DNA from: Ctenosaura bakeri
Lineage: Eukaryota > Chordata > Lepidosauria > Squamata > Iguanidae
Direction: 5' to 3'
Assembly (NCBI GenBank): GCA_948474755.1
Contig: CAOLHI010001303.1
Location: 186,001 to 250,000, forward strand
DNA: 64,000 nucleotides
The stretch's first letter is position 1; each line of letters opens with the position of its first letter. The notes beneath the pieces were generated by a model. That model was not told the DNA's origin and made no database searches. It worked only from the letters and a program-made list of their open reading frames with translations. Positions 20,909-32,972 of this stretch are shown here, in pieces. Made by a program: the position numbers and the translations under genes.

Positions 20909-21155
20909 TATGTACCTTCAAGTCCCCTGTCAGTTTATGGTGACCTCGTGAATTTTATGAGTTTTCTTAGGCAATGAATATCCAGAGGAGATTTGGTATT
21001 ACTTTCCTCTGAATATAGACCACAAGACCTGGTAACTTTGGTGGTTTCTTTTCCAAGTGCTAGCCAGGCCTGATTCTGTTTAGCTTCTGAGATCAAATGG
21101 GATCTGGTAAGTTTTGTATACTCCTAGCATTGCTGGTCTGACATGGACATGGCCA
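20909..21155 (-). mobile_element. 5S-rRNA-headed SINE, antisense
   Basis: The right end reads in antisense CCAAGTGCTAGCCAGGCC, then TGATTCTGTTTAGCTTCTGA, then GATCAAATGGGATCTGG. This matches the internal promoter region of 5S rRNA in reverse (GATC..., AAGC..., GCCTGG, AGTACTTGG elements). The left end reads TGTACCTTCAAGTCCCCTG, akin to the 3' part of the tRNA SINEs here. It is thus a SINE3-type (5S-derived) element, probably pol III transcribed once, now decayed. Confidence 0.7.
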
Positions 21156-23649
21156 GTTAAAAGATAGTAAGTCTGTATTTTGAACCATTTTGTGTGATAT
21201 TAACATGTCTTTTGTCACAGCACCCCAGACTTTCCTGTGACGGAACACAAATGTACCCTTTGAACACAAATATGTTTCCTTTCATTTGTGCCATATTTGA
21301 AATCAAACCAGAAACATCCTTTTCTGCAGTCTAGACAGGTAATGAATTACTTTAAAGCTTGAAAAATAGATGGGACAGACCTAAGACATTTTGCTCCCTG
21401 ATGTGGAAATTAGTATTATGAGGCAAAAATGTCTCAAACCACCCATCCCCCATGGATTTGAATGATCACAGTCTCATTGGGGTGTGCACAGTGCAATTCC
21501 TGAACTCATGACTTTCATCCACAAATTTTGTGTCATCTAATTAGTAATCCAGGAGATCATTTAGAAGAGAAATGAAGAGTATATCGGAGAGTCAACTTTT
21601 GGTTATATATGCAAAATAAGTATTGATTTAGTTTAGTTATTTTTTTTATTTTTGTTTTTTACATTATTATCTTGACTTACCTTCCAGGACCTAAAGACAG
21701 CATACTTGGTGTTCTTCTCAAACAAATGATCTTTCATTTTTATCTTCACAACAGCTGAGGTTAGTCGGGTAGTGACTGGCCCAAGGTTAATCAGTGAGCT
21801 TCATGGTTTTTTGAACACAGGTCTGTACAACACTACCCAGTAACCTAACCACTCTGTCTAGGTCATTACCATGTTCTCCATCTTAAAATGGCTCTTCAGG
21901 CTCACAGGGCATGTTTCTTTCCATCTCTGTTATCTGGAATACTTTCTGTGTGGATGATGCAATAAGACACGAATGGCAGAAAGTTAAACAAAAGCGTAGC
22001 CAAACTGTGAAATTTGCTGCCACATGAGGTACTGATGGCTGCCAATTTGGTTAGCTTTATAGGGTGATTAGACAAATTCATGGATGATAAGGCTATCAAC
22101 AGCTACTAGTCCTGATGGCTGTATAGTATTTCCAGTACCAGAGGCAGTACACTTGTGTACATCAGCTGCTGAGGAGCATGAAGCAGAGAGTGACTTTTGC
22201 ACTCATATTTTGGTTGAAGTTTTCCCAGAGTCACTGTATGTAATGACAACTGTGTAAATAAAACACTGGGCAAAATAGGCATTTGGTCTGATCAGTGGTG
22301 CCACAGAGATAAAGCTTGCGCAGAGTACTGCATAACTTTGATTAACAAGGATGATGATTATGACACCATCTGCCACTCTACTTCAACTTCAAAATGTCTT
22401 GTTCCATCTCACATGCAGTCTTTACAGTAGCTGGGAAACAGGGAAGAAATGCATTTTACAAAAATAACATATGATTGTGAATTATTGTTATGCAAAATAT
22501 TTTGAGGAGGCTTTGTCCTGAGTGGGAATTTAAGAACCATCTTCCTCGAGGATATGGCTATGGAAATCTACCACTGGCTCCAATTCAGCATGGCCCTTCT
22601 TATATTCTTGTCAGTTGTTGTCTTCTGTTTGGAAAGATCCTCTGGAGGGCAACAACCACGCCCTCATGGCTGCCATTTTGGTGACTGCAATTGATGGTTT
22701 ATCATTTCAAGCACTTCCTTGGGATGTTTTTTGAGGGAATAGGTTTGTCTTGGACTGGGGAGTCCCCTAAAATAGCATGTAATAGGCCCACGAGGGTGTT
22801 TTACACTGAAAATGTGTTTTCTTCACCAGGCAGGTTTGTGGGAGTCCCCAAGGCCATAATTTCCACCCCAGAATAAATCTCGTGTTGTTTTCAGCTGGAG
22901 TGGACTCACGGAAATGGATGGGACTTACTAATCACACCTATATAAGTGTTGTTGATTTCAACGGGTCTACTCTAGTTAACACTGGATTTAGGCATATGTG
23001 TCCTTCCATGAAATAATATCCTTTCCCCATTCCTCTAGCTAGTGGATGTGAAAATGCTCTCATAGGTAGGCATTAACTGCATTGCTGTGTCTCTGTTAGT
23101 GAAAGTTCTTCTTCAATACTGAGACAGATTTCATGGCATTCAGACAAGGGATGCAACTCCTTTTTAAAAGTAATGCAGCCTTGTCAGTGAGATGGATTAG
23201 GGCTTTGGATAGTTTTCTGAGTTCCAATGTAATTTTTCTCTTTCTCCATTTCCTTCCAGAGCTCTCAGTGGTAGCCATCTAAATAATTCTCCTTCATCCC
23301 CAGCATTTATGTTCCTTAAGTATTTGTAGGCGAGGTGCCCTCCCCCTTAGTTGCTTTGCCAAGTGATACATTATTAACTCTTAAATCAATCCTTCTAGCC
23401 CACTAATTATGTTGCCTGCTCTTTGCTGATCTCCCCTTCCATTTGTCAATATGCGTCTGCTGAGGCTGAATACAGAATTCCAAATGCAGACTTACCGCCG
23501 TTGCTTGCTACGTGAGGTAATGCTGATCTTTGCTTCCCATACAAAGGCAAGACTTTGCCACCACATACCGTTGTCAGCCTCATATCACTTTTGAAATCTT
23601 TGAGTTGACTCAAATTGCAAGCGTTGATTGTGGAATTTAGCTGCAATAG
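21156..23649. other. Unique-looking sequence, possible MIR-like scrap
   Basis: Around 21760-21850 the wording GTGACTGGCCCAAGGTTAAT and CACAGGTCTGTACAACACTA resembles an antisense tRNA-SINE or MIR core, too decayed to place. Otherwise I see no gene or repeat. Confidence 0.4.
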
Positions 23650-23722
23650 TTTGTTTTCTTTCTCTCTTCTCTCTCTCTCTCTCTTTCTTTTTCGTTCTTT
23701 CTTTCTTTTCTTTTCTTTTTTA
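23650..23722. repeat. Pyrimidine-rich (CT)n/(CTTT)n repeat
   Basis: A run of CTCTCT followed by CTTT-type units and TTTTC runs. Simple sequence only. Confidence 0.85.
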
Positions 23723-24124
23723 AAAAGTGGACTATTTTCTTGTAGGCAAAAAGCCTGGCAGTCCCTATCTTGAGAATACAGGTTTCTTGAATCCGTTCGA
23801 GATTATTTTATCCTAGACTGGCTATGTGAACTACCAGACAGTTGCCAGTGGGCTGATAACTGAGGGTTTCCCTACCCAGGATTTCTACTGAGACTGATGC
23901 TATCTGCCTGAAGTCACTCATAAATAACACTTCAGAGATTAGAGCTACATAGTTCCCTTGATCTCAGCAGTTGTACCCAGCAGCTGATCCATAAATTACA
24001 AACACACATACACAGTCATAGAATGATGCTGTTTCACATTTAGTGGAGGGGTAAGGTTCAAAGTCTTGCTGTTGGGCATATCCAAGAATAATATCCCCCC
24101 TCCACAAGAAGTGGTGCATTTTCA

Positions 24125-24205
24125 AATAATTTGCTGTGGTGACTTCTATACTATCAACATCTCAAAATAATTTGTTGTGGTGACTTGTATACTATCAACA
24201 TCTCA
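24125..24205. repeat. Two-copy 41-bp tandem duplication
   Basis: AAATAATTTGCTGTGGTGAC, then a stretch ending ACTATCAACATCTC, is followed at once by a second copy with two base changes (GTTGTGG, TTGTATAC). A third, shorter match does not follow. Confidence 0.9.
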
Positions 24206-24260
24206 TCAGTATATCAGTCACTCAGTCTAGGCAGTCTAGAGATACTATTGGTATAGATCA

Positions 24261-24455
24261 GAGACTCTTTCACACTATACAGTTGTAGTTCTGTGATCCT
24301 ACTTTAACTGCCATAGTTCTATCCTAGGGATTCGTGGGACTTTGGACCATTTAAAATTCTTAGCTAGGTTGCTCCTGTAGACTCCAGGATTCCATAGGAT
24401 GCAGCCATGGCATTTAAAGTAGAGTCATAATACTACAATTGTGTAGTATGAGTCT
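24261..24455. mobile_element. Short GGCC-family MITE, variant b (decayed)
   Basis: GACTCTTTCACACTATACAG and TACTTTAACTGCCATAGTTC lie on the left. TCCATAGGATGCAGCCATGG and AATTGTGTAGTATGAGTC lie on the right. Terminal GGCC is lost at both ends. Confidence 0.7.
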
Positions 24456-24509
24456 GGAACCCATGTTGAACTCTAAGCCCTTCATTCTTCCCCATTTTGC
24501 AAAAATATA

Positions 24510-24945
24510 GGCCTTTTCTGTGCAACACACCCAACCTGCCATATGGATGAGAGAAGGATGGGGCCAGGACAATGCTTATGAATGACGTCATTCTGAACCC
24601 ATCCTTCTCCTGTCCCTAGGCAGCATGATCATGCCACAAATCATTGACAGGTTTTCCCCATCAATGACCTGTGGTTGTGCCACCCTCCTCCCATGTGCCT
24701 GCATTTACCTTTGCTGTGGAGCTCCTGGAAGCATAATGGCTGCACTTCCCATGCCAGAGCAGCCTGGGACAGTGCCCAGAAGAACACTGACAGTGTGGCA
24801 GGAAAAGGCATGGCCATCATGCTTCCTGGTTCCCGCAGGCAACCAGTGCAGAAGGGAGCGTTCCATTGTGCTCCTCTCCTGGGAGAGCCACTGTCACCAT
24901 TATCACCAGACGCTACCAGTACAAAGGTAAGTTGTGGAAAGGGCC
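24510..24945 (+). mobile_element. GGCC-family element, mid-size copy G
   Basis: Ends GGCCTTTTCTGTGCAAC and GTTGTGGAAAGGGCC are flanked by ATA and ATG. It belongs to a subgroup with copies H and I, marked by CATTGACAGG...CAATGACCTGTGG hairpin wording near 24641-24676 and AGAGCAGCCTGGGACAG. A donor-like AAAGGTAAGTTG lies at 24923-24934. Confidence 0.8.
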
Positions 24946-25207
24946 ATGGTTTTGCCCCACAAAATGGCCAATAGCACACCTTGATTTTTCTGTGTTTCTC
25001 CAGCTAGTTTAGCTTGGGCTTTTCCTCTTTAAAACCAGAAGTAACTTTTAGGTTGAAATTATTCCTATGTCCCCAGAGGCCCATGGGGAGACAGTGTCAG
25101 AGGGACCTCAGTTTCCAGTGGTATATGTAGCCTCTCAGGTCTCTGGAAGTTGCTACAGAATGGTGTGTGTAAATCTTGGCTTGACTATATTGTAGGATGG
25201 TTTCCTT

Positions 25208-25640
25208 GGCCCTTTTTGCATGGCAGTTTGCAAGCAAAAGGGCCCCTTAAGTGTCACGTAAATGTGAGGAGCAGTCTGCATGACACACTCCCATTTACGC
25301 AATACTCAAGGCCCTCATGCGCAGCATTTTTTTATTTTCCGCTTTTAGCCAAAAACGACCTGTGCTTGCACAATGCTCATGGGCCTGGGCCGCACTCACC
25401 TGTCGTGTGGAGCCTCTGGAGCTGGGCTGGTCGTGCGTCCTCTCCTCAGTGCAGCCTCCAACTCCCAGGCTGCACTACGGAAGGAAGGGGCGGGGTGTGG
25501 GTGGGGCGTGGGCGGGGCTCTTGCACGAGGAGAAGGAGCTGCGGAGCTGAAGCAGGAGGCTTGCAGGAGCCTTCCTGCCTGGGCTTCTCGCGCGAGGACC
25601 CCAACCAAGCAGCGTTAAAAGGTAAGGTGCGAAAAGAGCC
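25208..25640 (+). mobile_element. GGCC-family element, mid-size copy E
   Basis: Ends GGCCCTTTTTGCAT and GTGCGAAAAGAGCC are flanked by exact CTT triplets. It has a minus-strand donor-like CAGGTGAGTG (25392-25402) and a plus-strand AAAAGGTAAGGTG at about 25617-25629. It keeps the CAACTCCCAGGCTGC palindrome and a GGAAGGAAGGGGCGGGG segment like copies B and C, so it bridges mid-size and G+C-rich forms. Confidence 0.9.
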
Positions 25641-28600
25641 CTTCTTAGGATCGTTGTGTGAGTCAGGAAAATAGAATCTGAAAGTATCACCTTTCAGATA
25701 TTTAGAAGTACATCTACACAGAGTAATGACATTTTCCTTCAGATGTTGAGAAACACGTCTGATGCTGACATAGTGTCAGAATTGCGAACAGAGTTCCACT
25801 ACGGTTTAGGCATATGTATACTTGAAAGTACCAAATATACAATATTTCCATTTGTATTCCTGCTTTCCAGATGGTGGTTATAAAGAGGCTGTGGATTTTA
25901 GCAAATCTATCATATGCTATATCTTAATGACAAAATGACCAGAAAGCTGAAGATTCTAATAACTAAAATAAGGCACATTACTATAATCAGGTGCTCTAAA
26001 CCTCTTTGGAATGTGCAGCAGAAACCTATTATTTTTATTGCCAAGGAACTTCTGGAAGGATTATGTTAATTCCATCTACCTTTTCTCATTTAATATAAAA
26101 TCTGCAAAGAAGTGTTAAGTGGCAAATTCGTTGTTCACTTCTCAGAGTAAGTTGATGGAAGGCAGAAATTTCACAGACCTGCCAAATCTCTTTCTCTTTG
26201 AATCTTAGGCTCTCATAATAAGGGGCTGTTCTCTCCTTCATTACAGTAGCAGATTTTTGTCCTTTTGAGTCATTCCATTTTTAACAGGTTCATGGGACAC
26301 ATGCAACTCTTCCATTGTGGTGGGATGTATAACTGGTGAGATGCATAACTACAATATCCAAGTGATGAAACGATTCCATGGTGAGACCAGTATTCAAACT
26401 GTTCCAGCCATTCCATTCCATTTCTTCCCACTCCTGTTTGTCACCCTTCCTACGTCACTACTCCATAGGCAGTCCTCAGTGAATTGTTCTGAGGTCTCCA
26501 CTCCTTAAGTCCTCTATGAAAAATACTATATTTTCCAAAACATAGCATTTTTCTAATCTTTTAACCCTTTTGTGGGTGGATGATGCAGCTTTGGCTATGT
26601 AACTAACAATATCTACAGTCTGAATCCTGAAAACTCATAGGAGATGACTACATATACTGTCTATGCATTCAAGTTTACACTGAAAGTCCCAAACTTAGAA
26701 ATTCACTTTCCCTAGATTTCACAAAATTTTGGGAAAAAATGTGTTTTGGAAGCATTCTTAAACATTTAATTTTAACTTCAGATGAGAAGTAGATTCTCCT
26801 TCAGTGTCCAGCAGTGAGCGTTTGGCCACATCTGAATTAGGATGAAGCCGAGGGATCAAAACCACTTCACAAAACTGCTGTATGTGCTCCCTATTCTTTC
26901 TCAAGAAATTTTGCTAACCTTTTTTGAAATCTGTTTTAACATGCAGATCCTGCAGTTGTGAAGACCCAAGCAAAAACTGACCTTTCTGCTTTTGCCCCAG
27001 ACTTCATTTTAAGTGGACTATATAAACAAAATAGGAAGCAATAAATCGGCCTGTTGACATCTTCCTGTATGATTGCTTATGAAAGAAGCCTATGCATTAT
27101 AGAAGAGATCACTGTGTCTGTTTAATATGCTGTGTGTTAGACTACACTCTGGGTGGATAACCTGCGCCACCTCATCTAATTTCAAAAGTTGTCTTTGTTG
27201 GGAGTGGCAACCTTTGCATGCTTTAATTAACTGGCTAGTTAGTTTGCATGTTTATTGTAGGCATAGAGAGATAACCTAAAGCAAACTTCCTGTTTGTTTT
27301 GGTCAACACCTCTTCCTCCAGCACATATGCATTCTTTGTTCTTAAAAACGTTCTCTTGCCATTTGCACCTCTCTTTTTTGTCTTTGCCTTTTGTCCTGAA
27401 AGCATGCTCTGAGATCTCCTGAGAGGGATTATTTTCAGCAAGCATGTGAGCTTAATTTCATCTTACTTTCTTCAAGAATTGAACCTGTGTAGACTACACA
27501 AGATTTTGTGAGTAAACTTCTAATATTTTTAACCAAACTGTTTTGTTTATTTTGAGCTAGATTAAGTGTGTCTGGAGTGGAGATGATGAAGTGGAACTGG
27601 TGATTTGTTCAACTTCTACTTGTGTATTACAAAATACTCTGCTGATTGGGAGACTTATTACTAAAAAATCTCTCAATTCCCCAACATCTTCATGGTGTCA
27701 GTTCAGATTCCTCACCAAAAAATATTCCCATCCCCTAGTAAACTGTTAGCTGGAAAGATGCAAAGAAATGGAGTGGCATTAAGGAGAGAATGAGTGGCCC
27801 TGTCCATTTTGGAGCTTTGGCTCCACATGTCACCAGCAAGTGGCTTCACCAAACTACTCTGAGAGAATGCTTTTCTCAATAGAAAAACTTTCCTGAGGAT
27901 GGAATTACTTCATCTGCAGAGGAATTTTAAAAGAAATATTCAGAGCCCTGTTGAATCATTGTTGAATCCTGTTTACCCAACATGGCGGGGGGAGGAGGAG
28001 GAGTGTGTTAGCCCTTCCTCACCACCATCCCCGTCATCATTTTTGTTGCCTTATACCTATGGAGAACAATGGGTCTGAAAAAGAAGGCTTCTGCTGCCCA
28101 GGAAGACTGTCTATACAGGGTGGACTGCAGAGTCTCCAACTCATGTGGAGAGCATGCACATACAGCAGAGGCTCTCTGCTTTGGAATTTGGCTATAGAGG
28201 ACTATTGCAGTCTCTCTTCTCATCTATTGTGTAAACACACTTCCAGAAGGGCTAAATGTGGCTCAGATTGTTGCTGTTTGCAGTAAAAGAACTGGAAACT
28301 GAAACTACGTCTGGTAAATTTATCTTCTTCATTCCAGTTTCTGAAATAAGCAGAATATCATTTTAATTACATTAAAAAGGAAAGGTCCTCTGTGAATTGA
28401 ATCATGTCTTCAGCTCTGTTCATACTAAATATTCACACATTGAGTCAATTTGTGGGCAGCATAATGGCAACAATCTCTGTCCTGATGTAACATATCCTGT
28501 CTCATCCCATTTTCTAATATCTGTACAAATGTTTGCGTTGGATGTATGGATACTAGGGTTCCAGGGGATGACATGTCAACATGCTTTTGTACCCTGCTCA

Positions 28601-28746
28601 TGTGTAGCTAAATGCATGAGCATTTCTTACTTTGGGCTTTTGTACCAATAATACCCTGCCTGATATTGATGATGCTCTATTCCAGTGAATACTTTACTAG
28701 GCTGGAATCCAGGTTCATATCCTACATCAACCACACTCATCACCAA
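25641..28746. other. Long unique-looking stretch without recognised genes
   Basis: No SINE, MITE or LINE signature is seen over about 3.1 kb, the longest such run in the window. The best open frames (28005-28286 plus, 26317-26508 plus, 27235-27441 minus) show no domain. Being repeat-poor, it is where a conserved non-coding element would be most plausible. Confidence 0.45.
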
Positions 28747-29082
28747 GGCCCTTTTCACACAGCATTTGCCATGCGAAAGGGTGCCTGGAGCATTGCGCGA
28801 TTGTGAGCAGCAATCTGCACAACACACTCACAATCTTGTGATGTTCCAGGGTAGGGCAGGCACTGCTCGCACATTTTTTCATTTGGCAGTCGCGCTTCCT
28901 GCCCCAGCGCAGCCTGGGAAACTCCCAGATTGTGCTACAGAAGGAAAAAGCAGGGTTCTCATGCTGCTTGCTCAAGAGCAGGCAGCTCATGCAGAGCTGA
29001 AGCAGCAGGGATGTGAGAGCCTCTCACTGTCATGCAATCCCTGCACCCCAGCACTGAAAAAAGTTAAGGTGCAGAAAGGGCC
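28747..29082 (+). mobile_element. GGCC-family element, mid-size copy F
   Basis: Ends GGCCCTTTTCACAC and GTGCAGAAAGGGCC are flanked by exact CAA triplets (28744-28746 and 29083-29085). It is shorter than A, D and E. The part holding the TTTGGCTT hairpin and minus-strand donor motif is deleted near 28885, where CATTTGGCAG jumps to TCGCGCTTCCTGCCCCAGCG. The right donor motif has mutated to AAAAGTTAAGG. Confidence 0.88.
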
Positions 29083-30240
29083 CAAGTTAAGGCATGTGTT
29101 TACCTATCACTCACAGGCAGTATTTATTTACCAGCCAAGGTCAAACTCATCAGCTCCAAGAACTTCTCAAGGGTCATGGTTCTATACCCATTGAGGGATT
29201 CCAAATATCCAGCCTTGGATGCAACTGGAAACATAATATATGGCGTCCATTTACATATGTGTAAGCAGGCTGTAACATGCAGAAAGCACTTCTGCTGGTG
29301 TCTTCCCTTTGCTGGATCAGACATACTCAACAATTAGAATACATTCATCCTCTTCCAAACAATATGTAAATACAGTAAATGGTTCTGTTATCCAAACCTG
29401 AGCTATCTTCTGGTTAGTTTAATTTCCTGTGCTACTTCTTCACTTGTCTTTGTGTTTATTTAACATTATGCAAATATTACTTAACTTCATTGAAACATCC
29501 TAATTTAGCCAATTAACTAACCTCTTTGGATGTCCGCCAGGCACTTCAGGTAAACAAGGCTGTAGAAGCCATTGTTTACTCTGTGGTCCCATTGTATCCT
29601 GGTTTGGCAAATTCCCCTTTGAAATGCTCTTATATTCACAGGGCAGTATCAAAAGGCATTTCTTGATAATTATAAACTTGCAGACTCTTATGTCAATGTA
29701 ACATATGAATCAGAAAATGATAAAATATTTTGCAGTCAGTTTAATTTCTTTCTTTATAGCACTTCCTCTCCTTAAGTTCTATGACTGCATGTACACTTTA
29801 AAAAGTTACTGAATGCAAAGATAAACTTTGCAAACACAAGCCCCCTTATAGTGTTTTATTGCACAATATTTGCTGAGACATTTCCTGACCCAAACCAGCC
29901 TTTTTTTCTCTTGAATGTGTGTGTTTCATCACTCTGAAAGTTATTGGAATGGAAACTAGTTGCAAAATGTAAAATGCACTAGTGAGTAATTTTAGAACCA
30001 ATTATAGAGGGAATATCCGAAGGTTTTGAAACAATCAAACTGATAATAATATGGTGATTTTCAGTGATGAGGGCAAGTTGCTTTTAATTAAGGTTTATGT
30101 TACCAGTGCAGTACTTTCCATTTGTGTAATGCACTCATATCAGGCAGAGCTTCTCCTATTGAACTAACAATCTGATTTCCATTAGGATGCAATCCTTGGT
30201 TTGTTGCTATTTTCTGTACAACTGCCTGCAATATTCTCAT
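29083..30240. other. No recognisable gene or repeat
   Basis: A+T-rich unique-looking sequence. The 69-codon minus frame at 29124-29333 has no recognised similarity. Confidence 0.45.
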
Positions 30241-30400
30241 ATTGTAAGCTGCAGTAGTCGCTGCAAGTGGCTTCCATATCAAGGGGGCAGTGAATCTACT
30301 GTGAGTTATAGCCAAGGCTTAAGAGGAGCTACACAAGATCCTGAACCTGTTTTGTGGATAGAGCCCAGTACCTTGAATAGCTTCTTTAAAGTCAGCTGAC
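30241..30400 (-). mobile_element. Unclassified repeat R2, copy 1
   Basis: In minus orientation it reads ACTTTAAAGAAGCTATTCAA, then AAACAGGTTCAGGATC, GATTCACTGCCCCC and ATGGAAGCCACTTGC. The same order of words occurs at 31505-31760 (minus), 33330-33545 (plus) and 51690-51870 (minus). No class can be assigned. Confidence 0.55.
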
Positions 30401-30405
30401 ATCTG

Positions 30406-31141
30406 GGCCCTTTCCGCTACACCAGAGCTTTTCAAACTTTTCATGTTGGTGACACGCTTTTTAGACATGCATCATTTCGCGACACAGTTTTACTAGCAAA
30501 CCGGAAGTCAGACTAAACCCTTATAAGAAATCTGGGCATATACATAAATTGTAATAACGAAATGTATGGAGACACAACATATCTCATGAAAATCTTTCAT
30601 TTATATTTTAAAAAATATATGATTTATTTATAACATATAACATCTATTTTCAAGGCTCGGGTGGGGAGCTCATTCTCAGTCCAGGGAGGTGACACACCTA
30701 CACCCTTCAGGTGACACACTAATGTGTCACAACACACCAATTGGAAAGCCCTGTGCTACACCCTTCCAAACTGCCATAGAGATGGGAGAAGGACAGGACC
30801 ATGATGTGGTTTTGCATGATGTTGTTGTGGTCCCATCCTTCTCCCTTCCCCAGGCAGTGCGATCACGGAGTAAATCATTGATGGGTTTTCCCTGTCAATG
30901 ACCTGTGATTGTGCCACCATCCCATGCTTACATGGTGTGCAGAGGGTCAGAAGCACAATGGCTGTGCTTCCTGCCCCAGCACAGCCTGGGACAGTATCTG
31001 GTTGCACTGTGGAAGGAAGTGGCAGATCCATTGTGCTTCCTGCATCCAGGAGGCAGCCAGTGCAGAAAGGAGTGCTTCCACTGTGCTCCCTCCTGGATTC
31101 CCACAGGAAACTACTGGAACAGGTAAGGTGTGAGAAGGGCC
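30406..31141 (+). mobile_element. GGCC-family element, mid-size copy H, with nested hAT
   Basis: The left end GGCCCTTTCCGC is separated from the rest by a hAT insertion at 30423-30753. The body 30754-31141 aligns with copy G: CATTGATGGGTTTTCC, CAATGACCTGTGATTGTGCC, CACAGCCTGGGACAG and AACAGGTAAGGTG. The right end is GTGAGAAGGGCC. The flanking triplets are CTG and TTG. Confidence 0.83.
30423..30753. mobile_element. Non-autonomous hAT transposon
   Basis: Ends CAGAGCTTTTCAAACTTTTC and CCAATTGGAAAGCCCTG have the CAG...CTG hAT form. Flanks CGCTACAC and TGCTACAC are an 8-bp target duplication with one mismatch. The interior repeats GTGACACGC and GTGACACACTAATGTGTCAC words near each end. It contains no transposase. 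Confidence 0.85.
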
Positions 31142-31195
31142 TTGAAGTAGATTCACCATCCTACTGACAATAGAAGCCATAGATTGTCACTGGTA
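31142..31195 (+). mobile_element. R2 fragment right of copy H
   Basis: GTAGATTCACCATCCTACTG, then GAAGCCATAGATTG, matches the GATTCACCATCCCACTG part of R2 at about 33510-33530. Confidence 0.4.
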
Positions 31196-31504
31196 GGCAG
31201 TAAGGCAATAAGGCATAGGTGTGCATGCCTATTTAATTGGCAGCCTATTTAACAAGACTAGACGTAGATGAAAAGTTGAGGAGCCTAATAAACTGGTGCT
31301 AGCAATGTTGCTCCCTCTCCTTGCTTTCTTCCAAACTGAATAACCTTTTCCTGCCCAAATGTTCAACTGGAATATATCTAAAGCACAATTTAGCTTTTGT
31401 TCCCCTCCTATATTCTCCCCTCTTGTCTTTATGGAAGCCAAAATATTGCGGGGGGAAGGGTCTAATAGGCAATGGAGGGCTCCCTTCACGGGTGTCTGGT
31501 GTCT

Positions 31505-31760
31505 GCCATGTTGATGGAACAGTGAGCCTGCTCCAGGTTTTAGTCAGAAAGTTAAAAGAGCTACGTAAGGTGTTGAATCCCAGCTCCAAAAATAGGTTCA
31601 GCATCCTGAATAGCTCCTTTGAAGTTAAAAACAAAACTTGAAATGAGATATGAGAGCCACCAGCTACCATTATATTCCCATCAATCAAATCCTGTGATCT
31701 TCCAGTTTTGCATGATTCTCTGATCAACAGACTCTGCTAAGATAGAGTTCTGCCCCTTCC
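31505..31760 (-). mobile_element. Unclassified repeat R2, copy 2
   Basis: Minus orientation: AATGGTAGCTGGTGGCTCTC, CTTCAAAGGAGCTATTCAGG, ATGCTGAACCTATTTTTGG. The minus strand is open over 31299-31727 (142 codons), but other copies carry stops in the matching frame, so coding is not supported. Confidence 0.55.
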
Positions 31761-32972
31761 TTACAGTAATAAGAGGCAGAGGTGGACATGGTGGAAGTAG
31801 ACCCAAGGGCAAGTCAAGTGATGCTGAAAGGATAGGACCAACTGAAATCTAGGCCATTGTATTTAAAAGTGAGGGAGATGGAAGTTTTCCACCTAACCCA
31901 GTCTGTTCTGATTGGCGACAGCTTTCTGGGGTCTCAGGTATGGGTCTTTCCAATTATCTGATACTTCACTGGTGAACATGTGGCCCAGATGTTGCCAGAC
32001 TGAAACATCCAATTGGCTGTCGTAGTTGTCGTTAATGGGAGCTGCAGTCCAGCAACATCTGGAAGGACACACATTCCCCATTCCTGTACTACCTCATCCT
32101 TTTCAACAGAAGATTCTAGAAGTCAAGCCTAGGAAATTCTACAGTAAAAGCAGGTACTCTAACACTAAACTAACTGCCATCCCTTTTGTCTCTGGTAAAA
32201 GAGACTTGCTTTGGTTTGCAATGATTGCATGTATCTGTTTGGTACACAAGGTCTGAGATGAAGCTGTGTGTATGTAACTAATACCTGTCATGACAGAAAT
32301 ATTTAGGAAAGGCCAAAGGGCTTCTTGCTCAGCAATTTGCTTTGGCAAATCGATAGCATTTTTAATAGGCTCAAGTTTTCAAAGAGTAAGCAATAAATTA
32401 CTCCTATGTTCCCCAACCCACACTTTTGCACTGTTTAATAAAAGAGAAAGGAAATGTATTAGAAATCTTCTGTCTGGAATAATCTCTGTAGTTGTCAGTT
32501 GATCTGATAATGGGAACGCTTCCCCCTCCCTTTTTGGCAAGGCATTTGGTTCAGATTTTTATGTCTGAAAGCAGAAAGGTGAATTTAATTGACACTTTTC
32601 TCAGACTCAGGTTTGCTGTATCCACGCAGCTTGCACATGAATTTTCAATTGAATTTCCAGCCTCTAATGGGAGCAGCCACAAATTCAAATACCTTGTTGA
32701 AAGTGGCGCAAAATGAATTATGGGGATAACAATATTTCATCAAGCTCAGAACGAGTCTGTGTTATGTCCAAAGCCGTAAAGTGGTGTAAATGAATTGCAA
32801 AGTCACAGCAATATTGATGACTTCTATCTCATCTTTGTCAAAAACACAATGACTGCAAAAGTGAAAACAAAACAAAAGAAAAACAAAAGCCCTCTGTCAC
32901 CTTGAAATCTTTTTTTCTAAAATGGCTATATTTAGATTTTGAGATGTTATTTCATGAAACCCTTGAACTAAC
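31761..32972. other. Mixed stretch: DNA-transposon fragment and a candidate conserved block
   Basis: 31975-32095 carries GGGAGCTGCAGTCCAGCAAC and ATCTGGAAGGACACAC, a relic of the GTAGTCCAACAACATCTGG type DNA transposon. The block 32490-32900 has no repeat signature and is rich in TTCAATTGAATTTCC and CCTCTAATGGGAGC type motifs, which might be a conserved non-coding element. That cannot be shown from one sequence. Confidence 0.35.

Noticed and set aside
20909..21155. A 5S rRNA gene
   Set aside because: Only the internal promoter region is similar, it is diverged, and it is joined to a SINE body.
31299..31727. 142-codon minus-strand frame as a gene
   Set aside because: It overlaps repeat R2, and other R2 copies carry stops in the matching region; no domain is recognised.
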